35,267 nucleotides of DNA, from positions 1 through 35,267 of the forward strand of contig JACCQO010000033.1 in assembly GCA_015709205.1 (NCBI GenBank). Reading direction: 5' to 3'. Source of the stretch: Desulfovibrionaceae bacterium. Lineage in GTDB: Bacteria; Desulfobacterota; Desulfovibrionia; Desulfovibrionales; Desulfovibrionaceae. Numbering within the stretch: position 1 is the stretch's first letter; every line of letters begins with the position of its first letter. Positions 1 through 7,961 of the stretch are shown here, piece by piece. Both the position numbers and the translations under genes were made by a program. The notes below the pieces were generated by a model. It was not told where the DNA came from, did no database searches, and saw only the letters and a list, made by a program, of their open reading frames with translations.

Positions 1-171
1 CCTCCACCCCACCTCTCCCCCAAAAACTGCTGGTTGGATGAGGAAGGGGGTGATTGTCGGGACCCCGTGGATGCCGGACGGGGGGGGAGCGGGCGCGGGA
101 AGAGCGGGAAAGGTGAAGAGGCGTGCGGGCTTGCTGGGCTGCCGCCGCCTGCGGCGACGGATGCGCCCTGG
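1..171. repeat. G/C-rich palindromic (REP-like) element, left copy
   Basis: This edge segment begins with C-runs and contains a hairpin core around 141-160 (GCCGCCGCC, short loop, GGCGACGG) flanked by GATGCGCCCTGG at 160-171 and GGTTGGATGAGG at 32-43. The reverse complement of 35088-35267 carries the same blocks in the same order and spacing: GGCTGGATGAGG, CCCGTGGATGCC, GGGCTGCCGCCGCC, GATGCGCCCTGG, and beyond them a C-rich tract. The two window ends are therefore diverged inverted copies of one element. Open frames through it are arginine/glycine-rich and share that bias only because the DNA is repeated; I do not regard them as genes. Confidence 0.6.
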
Positions 172-326
172 GGCGTGCGGGAAAGAGGTGGAGGAGGCGA
201 CGATGCGGTCGTCGAGCGTGGGCGCGTGAAAAATGGGAAAGCCGTGGGTGTCCCCAATACGACGGTCGCGCGCGGGCGGGGGAAAACCGTTGCGCCCTCC
301 GCAGCACCGACGCCCGCGAAAAGGCT
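172..326. other. Non-coding spacer left of queA
   Basis: Together with the REP-like element and the hairpins, this makes about 400 bases without a credible gene. Frames here read as arginine/glycine-rich nonsense, with no ribosome binding site and no recognisable family. I see no promoter. Confidence 0.5.
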
Positions 327-395
327 GGAGCAGCATTGCTCCCGAAAAGGGTGGAGCAGCATTGCTCCCGAAAGGGGGGCAGCGGCGTTGCTGCC
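327..395 (-). terminator. Triple hairpin behind queA, built on a 26-bp tandem repeat
   Basis: Three consecutive stem-loops lie just beyond the queA stop: GGAGCA/TGCTCC at 327-342, the same at 353-368, and GGCAGC/GCTGCC at 378-395. The first two are copies of a 26-bp unit. The third is a diverged copy whose stem is still fully paired, so the pairing seems to be what is kept. Read on the minus strand, each hairpin is followed by a short pyrimidine tract (CCCTTT, CCCTTTTC, GCCTTTTCG). This resembles a reinforced intrinsic terminator for queA, though the T-tracts are short. It could also simply be a repeat array. Confidence 0.5.
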
Positions 396-398
396 GAG

Positions 399-1673
399 TT
401 AGAGCAGGAGCATGGAGTCGCCGTAGGAAAAAAAACGGAAACCGGAGGCGATGGCTTGGGAATAGGCCGAAAGGATGCGCTCGCGGCCCGCAAAGGCGCT
501 GACCATGATCACCAGCGAGGACTCCGGTAGGTGGAAGTTGGTGAGCATGTGCCCGGTGACGCGAAATTCGCGGCCCGGATAGAGGTAGATGTCCGTCCAA
601 CCCAGAAAGGGCGCGAGGTTCGCGGCGCGGGTGTCCGTGGCCTGGGCCGCGCCCTCCAGGGCGCGCACCGAGGTGGTGCCCACGGCCACGATGGGCCGTC
701 CCTCGGCCGCCGCGGCGCGCACGGCCGCGGCCGTGGCCTCGGGCACCTCCAGGTACTCGCGGTGCATGCCGTGCTCGCGGATGTCCGCGCAGCGTACCGG
801 GGAAAAGGTGCCGTAGCCCACGTAGAGCGTGACCTCGGCCCACCGGAAGCCGCGCGCGGCGAGCACGGCGCGGATCTCCGGCGTGAAGTGCAGCCCGGCC
901 GTGGGCGCGGCCACCGAGCCGGTGCGCGCCGCGTCGGCGTACACGGTCTGGTAGCGCTCGCGGTCCGCCGGGGTGTCCGGACGGCGGATGTAGGGCGGCA
1001 ACGGCAGGTGCCCGAGCTCCAGGAACTGCGCGGCGAGGTCCCCGCGCCAGCGCAGGCGCACCGAACAGCGCCCAAATTCGCCCACGGAGAGCACGGCCAG
1101 GGAAAAGTCGGATGCCCCGGTACATATGGCAGGGCGGGCGGCAGAGGTGGCGGACGCGAGCGGGGCGGGGATGTCCATCCGAGCGGAGGGATTCGATGGG
1201 GCAGGGGTGTCCTGTGCGGCTCCCGTGTCCGCCTCGTCCGCCGCAGCGGGCCCGAAAAAGACCTGCTGCCCGGGCCGCACGGGCTTGGAGGCGCGCAGCA
1301 GCCCTTCCACCTCGGCCTCGAAGACCGGTGCGTCACCCTCGCCGTGCACCTGCTGCGGCTCGATGAGCGGCAGGGGGGTGAGCAGCAGGAATTCCACGCG
1401 CCCGCCCGTGGGGCGGCGACCGAACAGGCGCGCGGGCAGCACGCGCGAGTTGTTGGCGACCAGCAGCGCGCCGGGCGGCAGCAGGTCCGGCAGGTCCGCG
1501 AAGCGCGCCTCGCGCACCGCGCCCGCGCCGTTCACGGGCACGGAGCGGTCCACGACCATCAGGCGCGAACCGTCGCGCCGCGCGGCGGGCTCCTGGGCCA
1601 CCTGGGCGGCGGGCAGGTCGAAGGCGTAGGAGGCAAGCCGAAAATCTTCCGGTATCATCTTCGTTTCGTTCAT
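399..1673 (-). CDS. queA: S-adenosylmethionine:tRNA ribosyltransferase-isomerase QueA
   Basis: QueA transfers and isomerises the ribosyl moiety of SAM onto 7-aminomethyl-7-deazaguanine at the tRNA wobble position, giving epoxyqueuosine. It acts in the cytosol. Visible family blocks are PALLVANNSRVLPARLFG-like text near residues 68-85, LPLPPYIRR, RYQTVYA, GSVAAPTAGLHFTPE and NFHLPESSLVIMVSAF near the C-terminus. The ATG at 1671-1673 gives 424 aa and has GGAA seven bases upstream; a second ATG five codons later is possible, and a longer upstream extension has no family similarity. QueA is usually about 340-365 aa. The excess is an Ala/Pro/Asp-rich insertion at residues about 142-187, between a conserved VFFG strand and the DFSLAVL strand. 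The reading frame stays intact. No other queuosine gene lies in the window. Confidence 0.95.
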   Translation of the reverse strand: MNETKMIPEDFRLASYAFDLPAAQVAQEPAARRDGSRLMVVDRSVPVNGAGAVREARFADLPDLLPPGALLVANNSRVLPARLFGRRPTGGRVEFLLLTPLPLIEPQQVHGEGDAPVFEAEVEGLLRASKPVRPGQQVFFGPAAADEADTGAAQDTPAPSNPSARMDIPAPLASATSAARPAICTGASDFSLAVLSVGEFGRCSVRLRWRGDLAAQFLELGHLPLPPYIRRPDTPADRERYQTVYADAARTGSVAAPTAGLHFTPEIRAVLAARGFRWAEVTLYVGYGTFSPVRCADIREHGMHREYLEVPEATAAAVRAAAAEGRPIVAVGTTSVRALEGAAQATDTRAANLAPFLGWTDIYLYPGREFRVTGHMLTNFHLPESSLVIMVSAFAGRERILSAYSQAIASGFRFFSYGDSMLLL

Positions 1674-1716
1674 TGTTTTTTCCACGCTCACGGCGCTCCG
1701 GCCCCGGGTGCGCGCG

Positions 1717-1743
1717 TTGCCCTTTGGCCCAAGGTGGTATAGG
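1717..1743 (+). promoter_or_regulatory. Possible promoter for the lipoprotein-coaBC group
   Basis: TTGCCC at 1717-1722 and TATAGG at 1738-1743, separated by 15 bases, lie in the divergent spacer between queA and the lipoprotein gene. The spacing is short for a sigma-70 promoter, so the call is tentative. Two 11-bp direct repeats (AACCGTCAACC and AACCGTCAACA) follow at 1811-1832, just before the ribosome binding site. Confidence 0.3.
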
Positions 1744-1844
1744 GAACAGACCATCGGGCGATTTCCCGCACGGGGCGAGCCTCCGGCCGCCCTTTCGCCC
1801 AAAAACCGATAACCGTCAACCAACCGTCAACAAGGAGCGCGTCC

Positions 1845-2423
1845 ATGTCCTTCCCCAAAAAGGCCGCCGTCCTCGTTCTGGCCCTGAGCCTCGGCCTGTT
1901 CGGCTGCACCACTTTCGGCGGCAAGTCCTCCACGGCCCCGGTCGATTCCCAGGACCCCGCACCGTCGTATGACCGTGGATCCGGCAACACGTATTACGAT
2001 TTCGATGACGTTCTGATTCCCAAAGAGATGACGATGCAAAAGGACGATTCCTTCGTCATCGAGACGCCCTACGCCAAGTCCGGAGTCATGGTCTTCAAGG
2101 GCAAGGTGGAGCGGCTGTCGCTGACCAAGTTCTTCATCAACAACATGGCCCGCGACGGCTGGTCCATGCGCAGCGCCTTCAAGTCCTCGCGCACCATCCT
2201 GATCTTCGAGAAGCCGCAAAAGTTCTGCATCGTGTCCATCACCGACGGCTCCTACACCACCTCCATGGAGGTCTGGGTGGCCCCGAGCACGGGCACGCGG
2301 CTGGACCTGGGCCAGGGCGCTTCGCTCTCCAGCCCCGCGCAGATGGACGAGCCCGCACCGCGCATCGAGCCCATGCCCGCTCCGGCGGGCTCCGGCCTGG
2401 AAGAAAAGGGGCTCAACCAGTAG
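1845..2423 (+). CDS. Predicted lipoprotein of unknown function
   Basis: A 192-residue protein with a short basic N-terminus (MSFPKK), a hydrophobic core and a lipobox ending LFGC at Cys21, so it should be exported, lipidated and membrane anchored. The mature part has a folded-looking segment (YYDFDDVLIPKEM through MEVWVAP, residues about 49-145) with alternating strands, followed by a Pro/Ala-rich tail. I recognise no named domain. The start is well placed: AAGGAG at 1832-1837, seven bases before ATG. The stop TAG shares its G with the GTG start of coaBC (TAGTG), so the two genes are probably translationally coupled. A role connected with CoA synthesis is not implied by this. Confidence 0.85.
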   Translation: MSFPKKAAVLVLALSLGLFGCTTFGGKSSTAPVDSQDPAPSYDRGSGNTYYDFDDVLIPKEMTMQKDDSFVIETPYAKSGVMVFKGKVERLSLTKFFINNMARDGWSMRSAFKSSRTILIFEKPQKFCIVSITDGSYTTSMEVWVAPSTGTRLDLGQGASLSSPAQMDEPAPRIEPMPAPAGSGLEEKGLNQ

Positions 2424-3679
2424 TGGACGCGCACCTGGACTTCACCGGGTACGCGGGCCGCAGGCTGCACCTGGGCGTGTGCGGGTCCGTGGCGGCCTAC
2501 AAGGCCCTGGACCTGCTGCGCGCCTGGCTCGCCGCGGGCGTGTCGGTTTCCGCCACGCTTTCGGACGCGGCCGCGCGCTTCGTCGCGCCGCTGTCCTTCC
2601 GCGCCCTGGGGGCCGATCCGGTGTACGGGAGCATGTTCCCGGCCGCCGGGGCCCCTGGCGCGGGCGGACCGGCCGCGGCGGGCTCTCTCGACGACGACGA
2701 CGTGTTCGGGCATCTGGCTCCGGGCCGCGCGGCGCACGCCTTTGCCGTGGTTCCGGCCACGGCCGACACCCTGGCCAAGCTGGCCCACGGGCTGGCCGAC
2801 ACCATGCTCGCCTGCCAGGCCCTGGCCTTTCCCGGCCCCCTGGTCATCGCCCCGGCCATGAACCCGAATTTGTGGAACGCCACGGCCACGCGCGAGAACT
2901 GGGCCGTGCTCAAGGGGCGCGGCCACGTGTGCATAGAGCCCGGATGCGGCCTGATGGCCTGCGGCGACACGGGGGAGGGTCGCCTGGCCGAGGGCCGCGA
3001 GATCTTCCTGCGCGTGCTCAAGGCGCTCACGCCGCAGGACATGGCCGGGCTGCGCGTGCTCGTGACCATGGGCCCCACGCGCGAGCAGTGGGACGCGGTG
3101 CGCTTCTGGTCCAACCCGTCCTCGGGCACCATGGGCGCGGCCCTGGCCGTGGCCGCGTGGCTGCGCGGAGCGCAGGTGGACGCTGTGCGCGGTCCCGCGG
3201 ACGTCTTCCTGCCCGCGGACATCGCGCTGCACCCCGTGACCTCGGCCGCGCAGATGTTCGAGGCCTGCGAAGCGCTCTGGGGCGCGGCGGACGTGGGCGT
3301 GTTTTCCGCGGCCGTGGCCGACTTCGCGCCCGTGCCCTTCGGCGCGGAAAAATTCAAGAAGGCCGCGGGCGAGCTGCGCGTGGACTTCGCGCCCACGCGC
3401 GACATCCTCGGCACCCTGGGCCCGGCCAAGCGGCCCGGCCAGCGCATCCTCGGGTTCGCGGCCGAGACCGCGGACCTGTCGGCCAACGCGCGCAAAAAGC
3501 TCGCGTCCAAGAACGCGGACCTGGTGGCGGCCAACCCCGTGGGCACGGCCGGTTCCGGGTTCCGGGTTCCGACCAACGCCGTGTACGTGGCCGACCGCAA
3601 CGGGCGCGAGGAGCAGTGGCCCCAGTTGGCCAAGACCGAGGTGGCCTGGAGGCTCCTGGATTGGCTCCTTCAACTGTAA
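2423..3679 (+). CDS. coaBC: Bifunctional phosphopantothenoylcysteine decarboxylase / phosphopantothenate-cysteine ligase
   Basis: CoaBC joins cysteine to 4'-phosphopantothenate and then decarboxylates the product to 4'-phosphopantetheine, two consecutive steps of coenzyme A synthesis. The N-terminal flavodoxin-like CoaC half shows GSVAAYKALDLLR (residues 21-33), VVPATADTLAKLAHGLAD, the PAMNPNLW flavin/substrate motif (144-151) and the active-site Cys180 in GCGLMACGDTGEGR. The CoaB half begins near residue 205 and carries MGPTREQWDAVRFWSNPSSG and the EKFKK lysine block near 309-313. The length of 418 aa is slightly long because of an Ala/Gly-rich plus DDDD insertion at residues 74-93. The start is GTG at 2423, one base overlapping the lipoprotein stop, with AGGGG upstream. 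The next gene begins inside its last codons. Confidence 0.95.
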   Translation: MDAHLDFTGYAGRRLHLGVCGSVAAYKALDLLRAWLAAGVSVSATLSDAAARFVAPLSFRALGADPVYGSMFPAAGAPGAGGPAAAGSLDDDDVFGHLAPGRAAHAFAVVPATADTLAKLAHGLADTMLACQALAFPGPLVIAPAMNPNLWNATATRENWAVLKGRGHVCIEPGCGLMACGDTGEGRLAEGREIFLRVLKALTPQDMAGLRVLVTMGPTREQWDAVRFWSNPSSGTMGAALAVAAWLRGAQVDAVRGPADVFLPADIALHPVTSAAQMFEACEALWGAADVGVFSAAVADFAPVPFGAEKFKKAAGELRVDFAPTRDILGTLGPAKRPGQRILGFAAETADLSANARKKLASKNADLVAANPVGTAGSGFRVPTNAVYVADRNGREEQWPQLAKTEVAWRLLDWLLQL

Positions 3680-4890
3680 ACATCTGCGAGCGGTTGCGGC
3701 CCTGGCGTCTGGCCGGCCTGGACCTGCTCTTTCCGGCCGGTGCCGATGCGGTGGCGGCGGCCGCATTGCGGTCCGACACGGCGGTTGCGCCGTGCGCCGC
3801 CGTGAACGACGACCGCGCACCCGCGACGGCCGGGCCGGTTGCGCGCGTTGCGGACAAGGGGAGCGGGGCGCAGGGCGCGCCCGGCAGCAGTGGACGCGCG
3901 ATCGGCCACCCGGAGCAGCCGGACGGAGCGGACCGCCGCGATGCGCCTGCCGCGCCGTCGGCGGAAGATTTTTCCGGAGCCGCGCCTGCCCGGCCCGGCA
4001 CCGGGTCCGCGCCGACCGCAACGGCGGCGGAAGGGGCGCAGTCCCCTCCAGACGTGCGCGGTGGCCACCTCGGCCCGGCCGCAACTGCCGCTTCGTCAAC
4101 GCCGCAAGACGGCGCAGCGCACGGCTACGGAGTTCCCGCTGCTTCTTCCTCCTCCGCGACCTCCGCAACCTCCGGTTTTGCCGCTTCTTCGGCCGCCCGC
4201 ACCGAGTCGCCGGTCGCCGCCGGCGTGGCCCCTGCGCCTGCGCGCCCTTCGGAACCGCAATCTCCCGTCGAGGCGGAGGCCCCTGCCGAACCGCCCGTTT
4301 CCGGCGCTTCGCACCTGGACGGCTCGGCGTACTGGCCCGCGCCCTGGGACGGCTTCTGGCGCAAGGTCGCCCGGCCCAGCGCAACCGTCTGGACCTATTT
4401 CAACCTCGGCCTGGACATGCTCGGCCTGGAGGCGGGTGCCGCGCCTTCGGCGCAGCGGCGCACGCTGTTCCGCACGCTGATCCGCGGCCTGGGCTGGCCG
4501 CCGGGCTCGATCACCTTCTGGCCCATGGCGGCTCCGGCCGCAGTCGGCGCGGCCGCGCCCGCCTCACAGAGGACCCGCCGCCCGGCCGCGAGCGGCCGGG
4601 CCGTTGTGCCTGCCCCCGCGGCCGAGCCCGACCTCTTCTGGCGCGGCGTTGCGGAAATCGAGGCCCGCTTCGTGCTCTGCTTCGGCGCGCGCGCCCTGGC
4701 GACCGTGTATTCCGGTGCGACGCACCACGTGGACCTGGCCGCCCCCTCGCCGGATACCGGCGTCTACACCGTGGATGGCGTCACGCTTCTGGCCTTGCCC
4801 GAGCCGTCCGAGCTGCTGCGCGCGGGGCAGGAAGGCGCGCAGGCCGTGGTTCGCGCCCTGCACACCCTGGTGCGCCCTCCCGGGGTCTGA
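3661..4890 (+). CDS. Uncharacterised protein with low-complexity linker and conserved-looking C-terminal domain
   Basis: I do not recognise a firm family. The most plausible start is TTG at 3661 with GGAGG eight bases upstream, which overlaps the end of coaBC by 19 bases and gives 409 aa. There is no ATG or GTG start near this point. After about 30 residues (ICERLRPWRLAGLDLL) comes some 190 residues of Ala/Pro/Ser/Gly-rich disordered sequence. Then comes a compact domain with many aromatics: AYWPAPWDGFWRKV, TVWTYFNLGLDMLGLEAG, RTLIRGLGWPPGSITFWPM, DLFWRGVAEIEARFVLCFG, and a late LLALPEPSELL. The pattern of a FG-type glycine strand followed by LPEPSEL is reminiscent of the uracil-DNA-glycosylase fold, but that is only an impression. 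The frame is open throughout and the C-terminal part looks constrained. Confidence 0.7.
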   Translation: MAPSTVNICERLRPWRLAGLDLLFPAGADAVAAAALRSDTAVAPCAAVNDDRAPATAGPVARVADKGSGAQGAPGSSGRAIGHPEQPDGADRRDAPAAPSAEDFSGAAPARPGTGSAPTATAAEGAQSPPDVRGGHLGPAATAASSTPQDGAAHGYGVPAASSSSATSATSGFAASSAARTESPVAAGVAPAPARPSEPQSPVEAEAPAEPPVSGASHLDGSAYWPAPWDGFWRKVARPSATVWTYFNLGLDMLGLEAGAAPSAQRRTLFRTLIRGLGWPPGSITFWPMAAPAAVGAAAPASQRTRRPAASGRAVVPAPAAEPDLFWRGVAEIEARFVLCFGARALATVYSGATHHVDLAAPSPDTGVYTVDGVTLLALPEPSELLRAGQEGAQAVVRALHTLVRPPGV

Positions 4891-5084
4891 GCGTCTTTCC
4901 GCACGCCGGTCCTGCGGCGCTTGCCACGGCTTTTGCCCCAGAAAAAACGTTCCATCGCATCATTGGCTGTTCCTGCACCGCACGGAACGCCGTAACGTCG
5001 CAGATCCGCCCACCAATCCGCTTCGTTGCCGCCTTCGGCTTCCTTTCTTTCGACGTTTCCGGGAGCTACTTTTTTTTCAGCGCC

Positions 5085-5120
5085 TTGACCTGAGGCCGAG
5101 TCCGATCCATATTTCATATA
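5085..5120 (+). promoter_or_regulatory. Possible promoter with a transcription start at the nfeD start codon
   Basis: TTGACC at 5085-5090 and CATATT at 5108-5113 are 17 bases apart. Transcription would then begin at about 5120, which is the A of the nfeD ATG. No Shine-Dalgarno sequence precedes that ATG, so a leaderless message is conceivable. The -10 box matches the consensus at four of six positions. The rest of the 229-base gap 4891-5119 shows only T-rich tracts (for example 5070-5078) without a convincing terminator stem. Confidence 0.35.
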
Positions 5121-6640
5121 TGGACAGCACTCTACGCCGCCTCTTGCAACGGCGCGCCGGTCGGCCGCAAGGCCCTACGGGCGCTGGGCCGCAGGGTTTC
5201 GGGCCGCATCGGCACGGTACCACACGTGCGGCCGCCGCACTGGCCCTGCTGCTCGCCGGACTGGTCCTGGCGCTCGTCGCGCCGCTCGCGCGCGAGGCCG
5301 CTGGGCTTTTCACGGCGGCGCCGTCCGTCCAGGCCGCCCAGACGTTCGCAACCTCCGACCAAGGCGCGACCGAGCGGCCGGAGCTCGTGCTCTATGCCGA
5401 ACTCGACGGCCCCGTGACCCCGGCCATGGCCGACCTGCTGGACAAGGCCCTCACTGAAGCCCGTGAGCGCGGGGCGAGACTGCTTCTGCTGCGCTTGGAC
5501 ACGCCCGGCGGGCTGCTGGAATCCGCCCGGTCCATGGTCCAGGCCATCCTCAACGCGCCGCTGCCCGTGGCCGTGTGGGTCGGCCCGTCCGGCGCGCACG
5601 CGGCCAGCGCCGGAGTCTTTCTGGTGGCCGCCTCGCACGTGGCGGCCATGGCCCCGGCCGCGTCCATGGGCTCGGCCTCGCCCGTGAACCTGGGCGGCGA
5701 GTCCATGGACAAGACCATGGCCAAGAAGGTCCAGAACGACATCCTCAGCCTGCTGCGCTCCATCGTGGCCCAGCGCGGCCGCAATGTGGAGTGGTACGAA
5801 GCCTCGGTCACCGAGGCGGCCTCCATCGACACGGCCGGGGCGGTGCTCGGGCGCGTGGTGGAATACGCGGCCAACGATCCCGACGATTTTCTGGCCCAGA
5901 TCGGCGCGCGCGGCGTGCCGTTCGGCGACGGCACGGTGCGCATCGATCCGGCGCGCATTCGCGTGGAGCAGCTCGATCCTGGCTTCCGGCATGGGTTTCT
6001 TTCCTGGCTGCTGCACCCGCAGGTGGCCTACCTGCTCTTTATCGGCGGCCTGGCCGGGCTCTTTTTCGAGCTGACCACCCCCGGGGCCATCCTGCCCGGC
6101 GTGCTCGGCACCATCTGCCTGCTCCTCGGCCTCTATTCCCTGTCCGTGCTGCCCACCACCGTGGCGGGCGTCCTGCTGATCCTCTTCGGCCTGGTGCTCT
6201 TTCTCCTGGAGATCAAGATCGTCAGCTACGGCCTGCTTTCCGTGGCGGCCGTGGTTTCCCTGTTCATGGGCTCCGTCATCCTTTTCCGCGGCGGGCCGCA
6301 CGGCTTTGCCCTGCCCTTGTCCACCGTGGTGGTCACCGTGGGCGGGATCGCGCTGTTGCTCGGCGCGGCCGTTGTCCTGGCGGGCCGCGCGCAGCGCGCC
6401 AAGGACGTCACGGGTGCCGGGTCCATGGTCGGATTGCGGGCCACGGTGCGCTCCTGGCAGGCCGACCAGGGCAAGGTCCTTGTGCGCGGCGAACTGTGGA
6501 ACGCGCGGAGCGCCACGCCGTTCGAGGCCGCACCCGGCGATCCGTTGCGCGTGGTTGCGGTTCAGGGGCTGACCGTGGTCGTCATTCCCGAAGAAGCTGC
6601 ACCGAACGCCATGGATCCGCATGCTCCGCCCGAACTGTAG
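5120..6640 (+). CDS. nfeD: NfeD family membrane protein with ClpP-class serine protease domain
   Basis: Long-form NfeD proteins are membrane-bound proteases that work with slipin/stomatin partners in membrane quality control. An N-terminal hydrophobic segment (residues about 37-55) is followed by a ClpP/crotonase-like protease domain with LRLDTPGGLLESARSMV, the nucleophile Ser163 in GPSGAHAASAGVF, and a Ser-Lys dyad candidate at Lys202/203 (TMAKKVQNDI). After that come four to five transmembrane segments (about residues 278-390) and a C-terminal soluble NfeD OB-fold (GLRATVRSWQADQGKVLVRGELWNA). From ATG at 5120 the protein has 506 aa. The start has no ribosome binding site and the N-terminal 35 residues are poorly conserved in style, so the exact start is uncertain. 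The adjacent slipin supports the assignment. Confidence 0.9.
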   Translation: MDSTLRRLLQRRAGRPQGPTGAGPQGFGPHRHGTTRAAAALALLLAGLVLALVAPLAREAAGLFTAAPSVQAAQTFATSDQGATERPELVLYAELDGPVTPAMADLLDKALTEARERGARLLLLRLDTPGGLLESARSMVQAILNAPLPVAVWVGPSGAHAASAGVFLVAASHVAAMAPAASMGSASPVNLGGESMDKTMAKKVQNDILSLLRSIVAQRGRNVEWYEASVTEAASIDTAGAVLGRVVEYAANDPDDFLAQIGARGVPFGDGTVRIDPARIRVEQLDPGFRHGFLSWLLHPQVAYLLFIGGLAGLFFELTTPGAILPGVLGTICLLLGLYSLSVLPTTVAGVLLILFGLVLFLLEIKIVSYGLLSVAAVVSLFMGSVILFRGGPHGFALPLSTVVVTVGGIALLLGAAVVLAGRAQRAKDVTGAGSMVGLRATVRSWQADQGKVLVRGELWNARSATPFEAAPGDPLRVVAVQGLTVVVIPEEAAPNAMDPHAPPEL

Positions 6641-6749
6641 CGAAGCCTGAACGATTTCTTTTCGGAGAGTTGCGACGTACCTTTTGCGTCTTGCCGGAGT
6701 CTTCCGTGCCTGCGGGCCGGAGCCGGTGCCGGGCCTCATCGTGCAAACG

Positions 6750-6771
6750 ACCGCAACGCGTTTGCGGTTTT
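6750..6771 (+). terminator. Hairpin with T-run between nfeD and the slipin gene
   Basis: ACCGCAA (6750-6756) and TTGCGGT (6762-6768) form a perfect 7-bp stem with a five-base loop followed by TTT. It ends only six bases before the slipin Shine-Dalgarno sequence. It may be a weak terminator or processing stem that sets the ratio of slipin to NfeD messages. Confidence 0.45.
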
Positions 6772-6787
6772 AACCCAGGAGCTTGCC

Positions 6788-7630
6788 ATGTATACCTATC
6801 TTCCTATTGCGATCATCGTCCTTCTCGTGCTCGCCGCCTCCCTGAAGGTGCTCAACGAGTACGAGCGGGGAGTCATCTTCCGGCTGGGCCGCAGCATCGG
6901 CGCCAAGGGCCCGGGGCTGATCATCCTCATTCCCGTCATCGACAAGATGGTCAAGGTTTCCCTGCGTATCCACACCCTTGACGTGCCCACGCAGGACGTG
7001 ATCACGCGCGACAACGTGACCATCAAGGTCAACGCGGTGGTCTATTTCCGGGTCATCGACTCGGTGCGCTCGATCCTGGAGGTGGAGGACTACCTCTTCG
7101 CCACCTCGCAGCTTTCGCAGACCACGTTGCGGTCCGTGTGCGGTGGCGTTGAATTGGACGAACTGCTCTCGCACCGCGACAAGATCAACGAGAAGATCCA
7201 GTCCATCCTGGACCAGCAGACCGATCCGTGGGGCATCAAGGTCTCCACCGTGGAGCTCAAGTACATCGACCTGCCCCAGGAGATGCAGCGCGCCATGGCC
7301 AAGCAGGCCGAGGCCGAGCGCGAACGTCGCGCCAAGGTCATCAACGCCGAGGGCGAATTCCAGGCCGCCGAGCGCCTTTCCCAGGCCGCCGAGATCCTGG
7401 GGCACAATCCGTCGGCCCTGCAACTGCGCTATCTGCAGACCATGCGCGAGATGGCCGGAGAGGCCAACGCCACCGTGATCCCGGTGCCGCTCGACCTTTT
7501 GACCGTCCTGGGCCAGGGCCGGGCCCTAGCCGCCCCCACGGCGGCCGTGGCCGCACCGGCCGCAGCCGCGGCAGCCGGAACGGTTGCGGCGGGGCAGGGT
7601 GGCGCTTCGGGATCTTCGGACGCTGCGTAG
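6788..7630 (+). CDS. Slipin (stomatin-like SPFH domain protein)
   Basis: Slipins are membrane-anchored SPFH proteins that oligomerise and are cleaved by, or scaffold, NfeD-type proteases. One transmembrane helix (residues about 4-24) is followed by [13 protein letters not shown], the hallmark of bacterial slipins, then [20 protein letters not shown], the SPFH core (to about residue 160) and a long coiled-coil with [21 protein letters not shown]. The C-terminal 40 residues are Ala-rich and of low complexity. The start ATG has AGGAG at 6777-6781, six bases away. It follows nfeD by 147 bases, and that pairing supports the function. The 280-aa length is usual for the family apart from the tail. 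Confidence 0.95.
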   Translation: MYTYLPIAIIVLLVLAASLKVLNEYERGVIFRLGRSIGAKGPGLIILIPVIDKMVKVSLRIHTLDVPTQDVITRDNVTIKVNAVVYFRVIDSVRSILEVEDYLFATSQLSQTTLRSVCGGVELDELLSHRDKINEKIQSILDQQTDPWGIKVSTVELKYIDLPQEMQRAMAKQAEAERERRAKVINAEGEFQAAERLSQAAEILGHNPSALQLRYLQTMREMAGEANATVIPVPLDLLTVLGQGRALAAPTAAVAAPAAAAAAGTVAAGQGGASGSSDAA

Positions 7631-7961
7631 TTCGTCCGACGCGCCCGCCGCACCGAGCCTCCTGCGCCTTTACCCAATCCACGCGCCTTCTTCCTTGCCG
7701 CCCGTCGTCGCGTCCCGTGGCGGCGGGCGGCGGGCGTTGGTCGTGCGGCTCCACCGGTCGGGCTTTCGTCTCCTTTTTTTCGACACCCGTTGTTTGCCGA
7801 TTTATCTGGCTTTCCGCTCCACCGTGCTCTCCGCGCAATGACGGCCCGTTGTACCGACCCGTTGCGCATCGTGCGGAAAACATCTACATCCCCTGCAACC
7901 CATACCTCGTATTCGCGCAGCAACGCATCGGCACCAACAAACGCACCACAAAGGACGGACC
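7631..7961. other. Spacer between slipin and sugar epimerase genes
   Basis: 331 bases without a credible gene. It contains a stem-loop with arms GCCGCCCG and CGGGCGGC in the 7697-7735 region and, further on, a T-run (CTCCTTTTTTTCG, about 7770-7781). The two are too far apart for a standard terminator. No clear promoter boxes were found, although the epimerase needs one here. Confidence 0.4.

Noticed and set aside
1674-1823. Longer QueA with a 50-residue N-terminal extension
   Set aside because: The extension has no QueA similarity and overlaps the divergent promoter region; the ATG at 1673 starts the conserved IPEDFRLASYAFDLP block correctly.
2252-4384. A 710-codon minus-strand frame across coaBC
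   Set aside because: Arginine/glycine/histidine-rich shadow of coaBC and the next gene; no ribosome binding site or motif.
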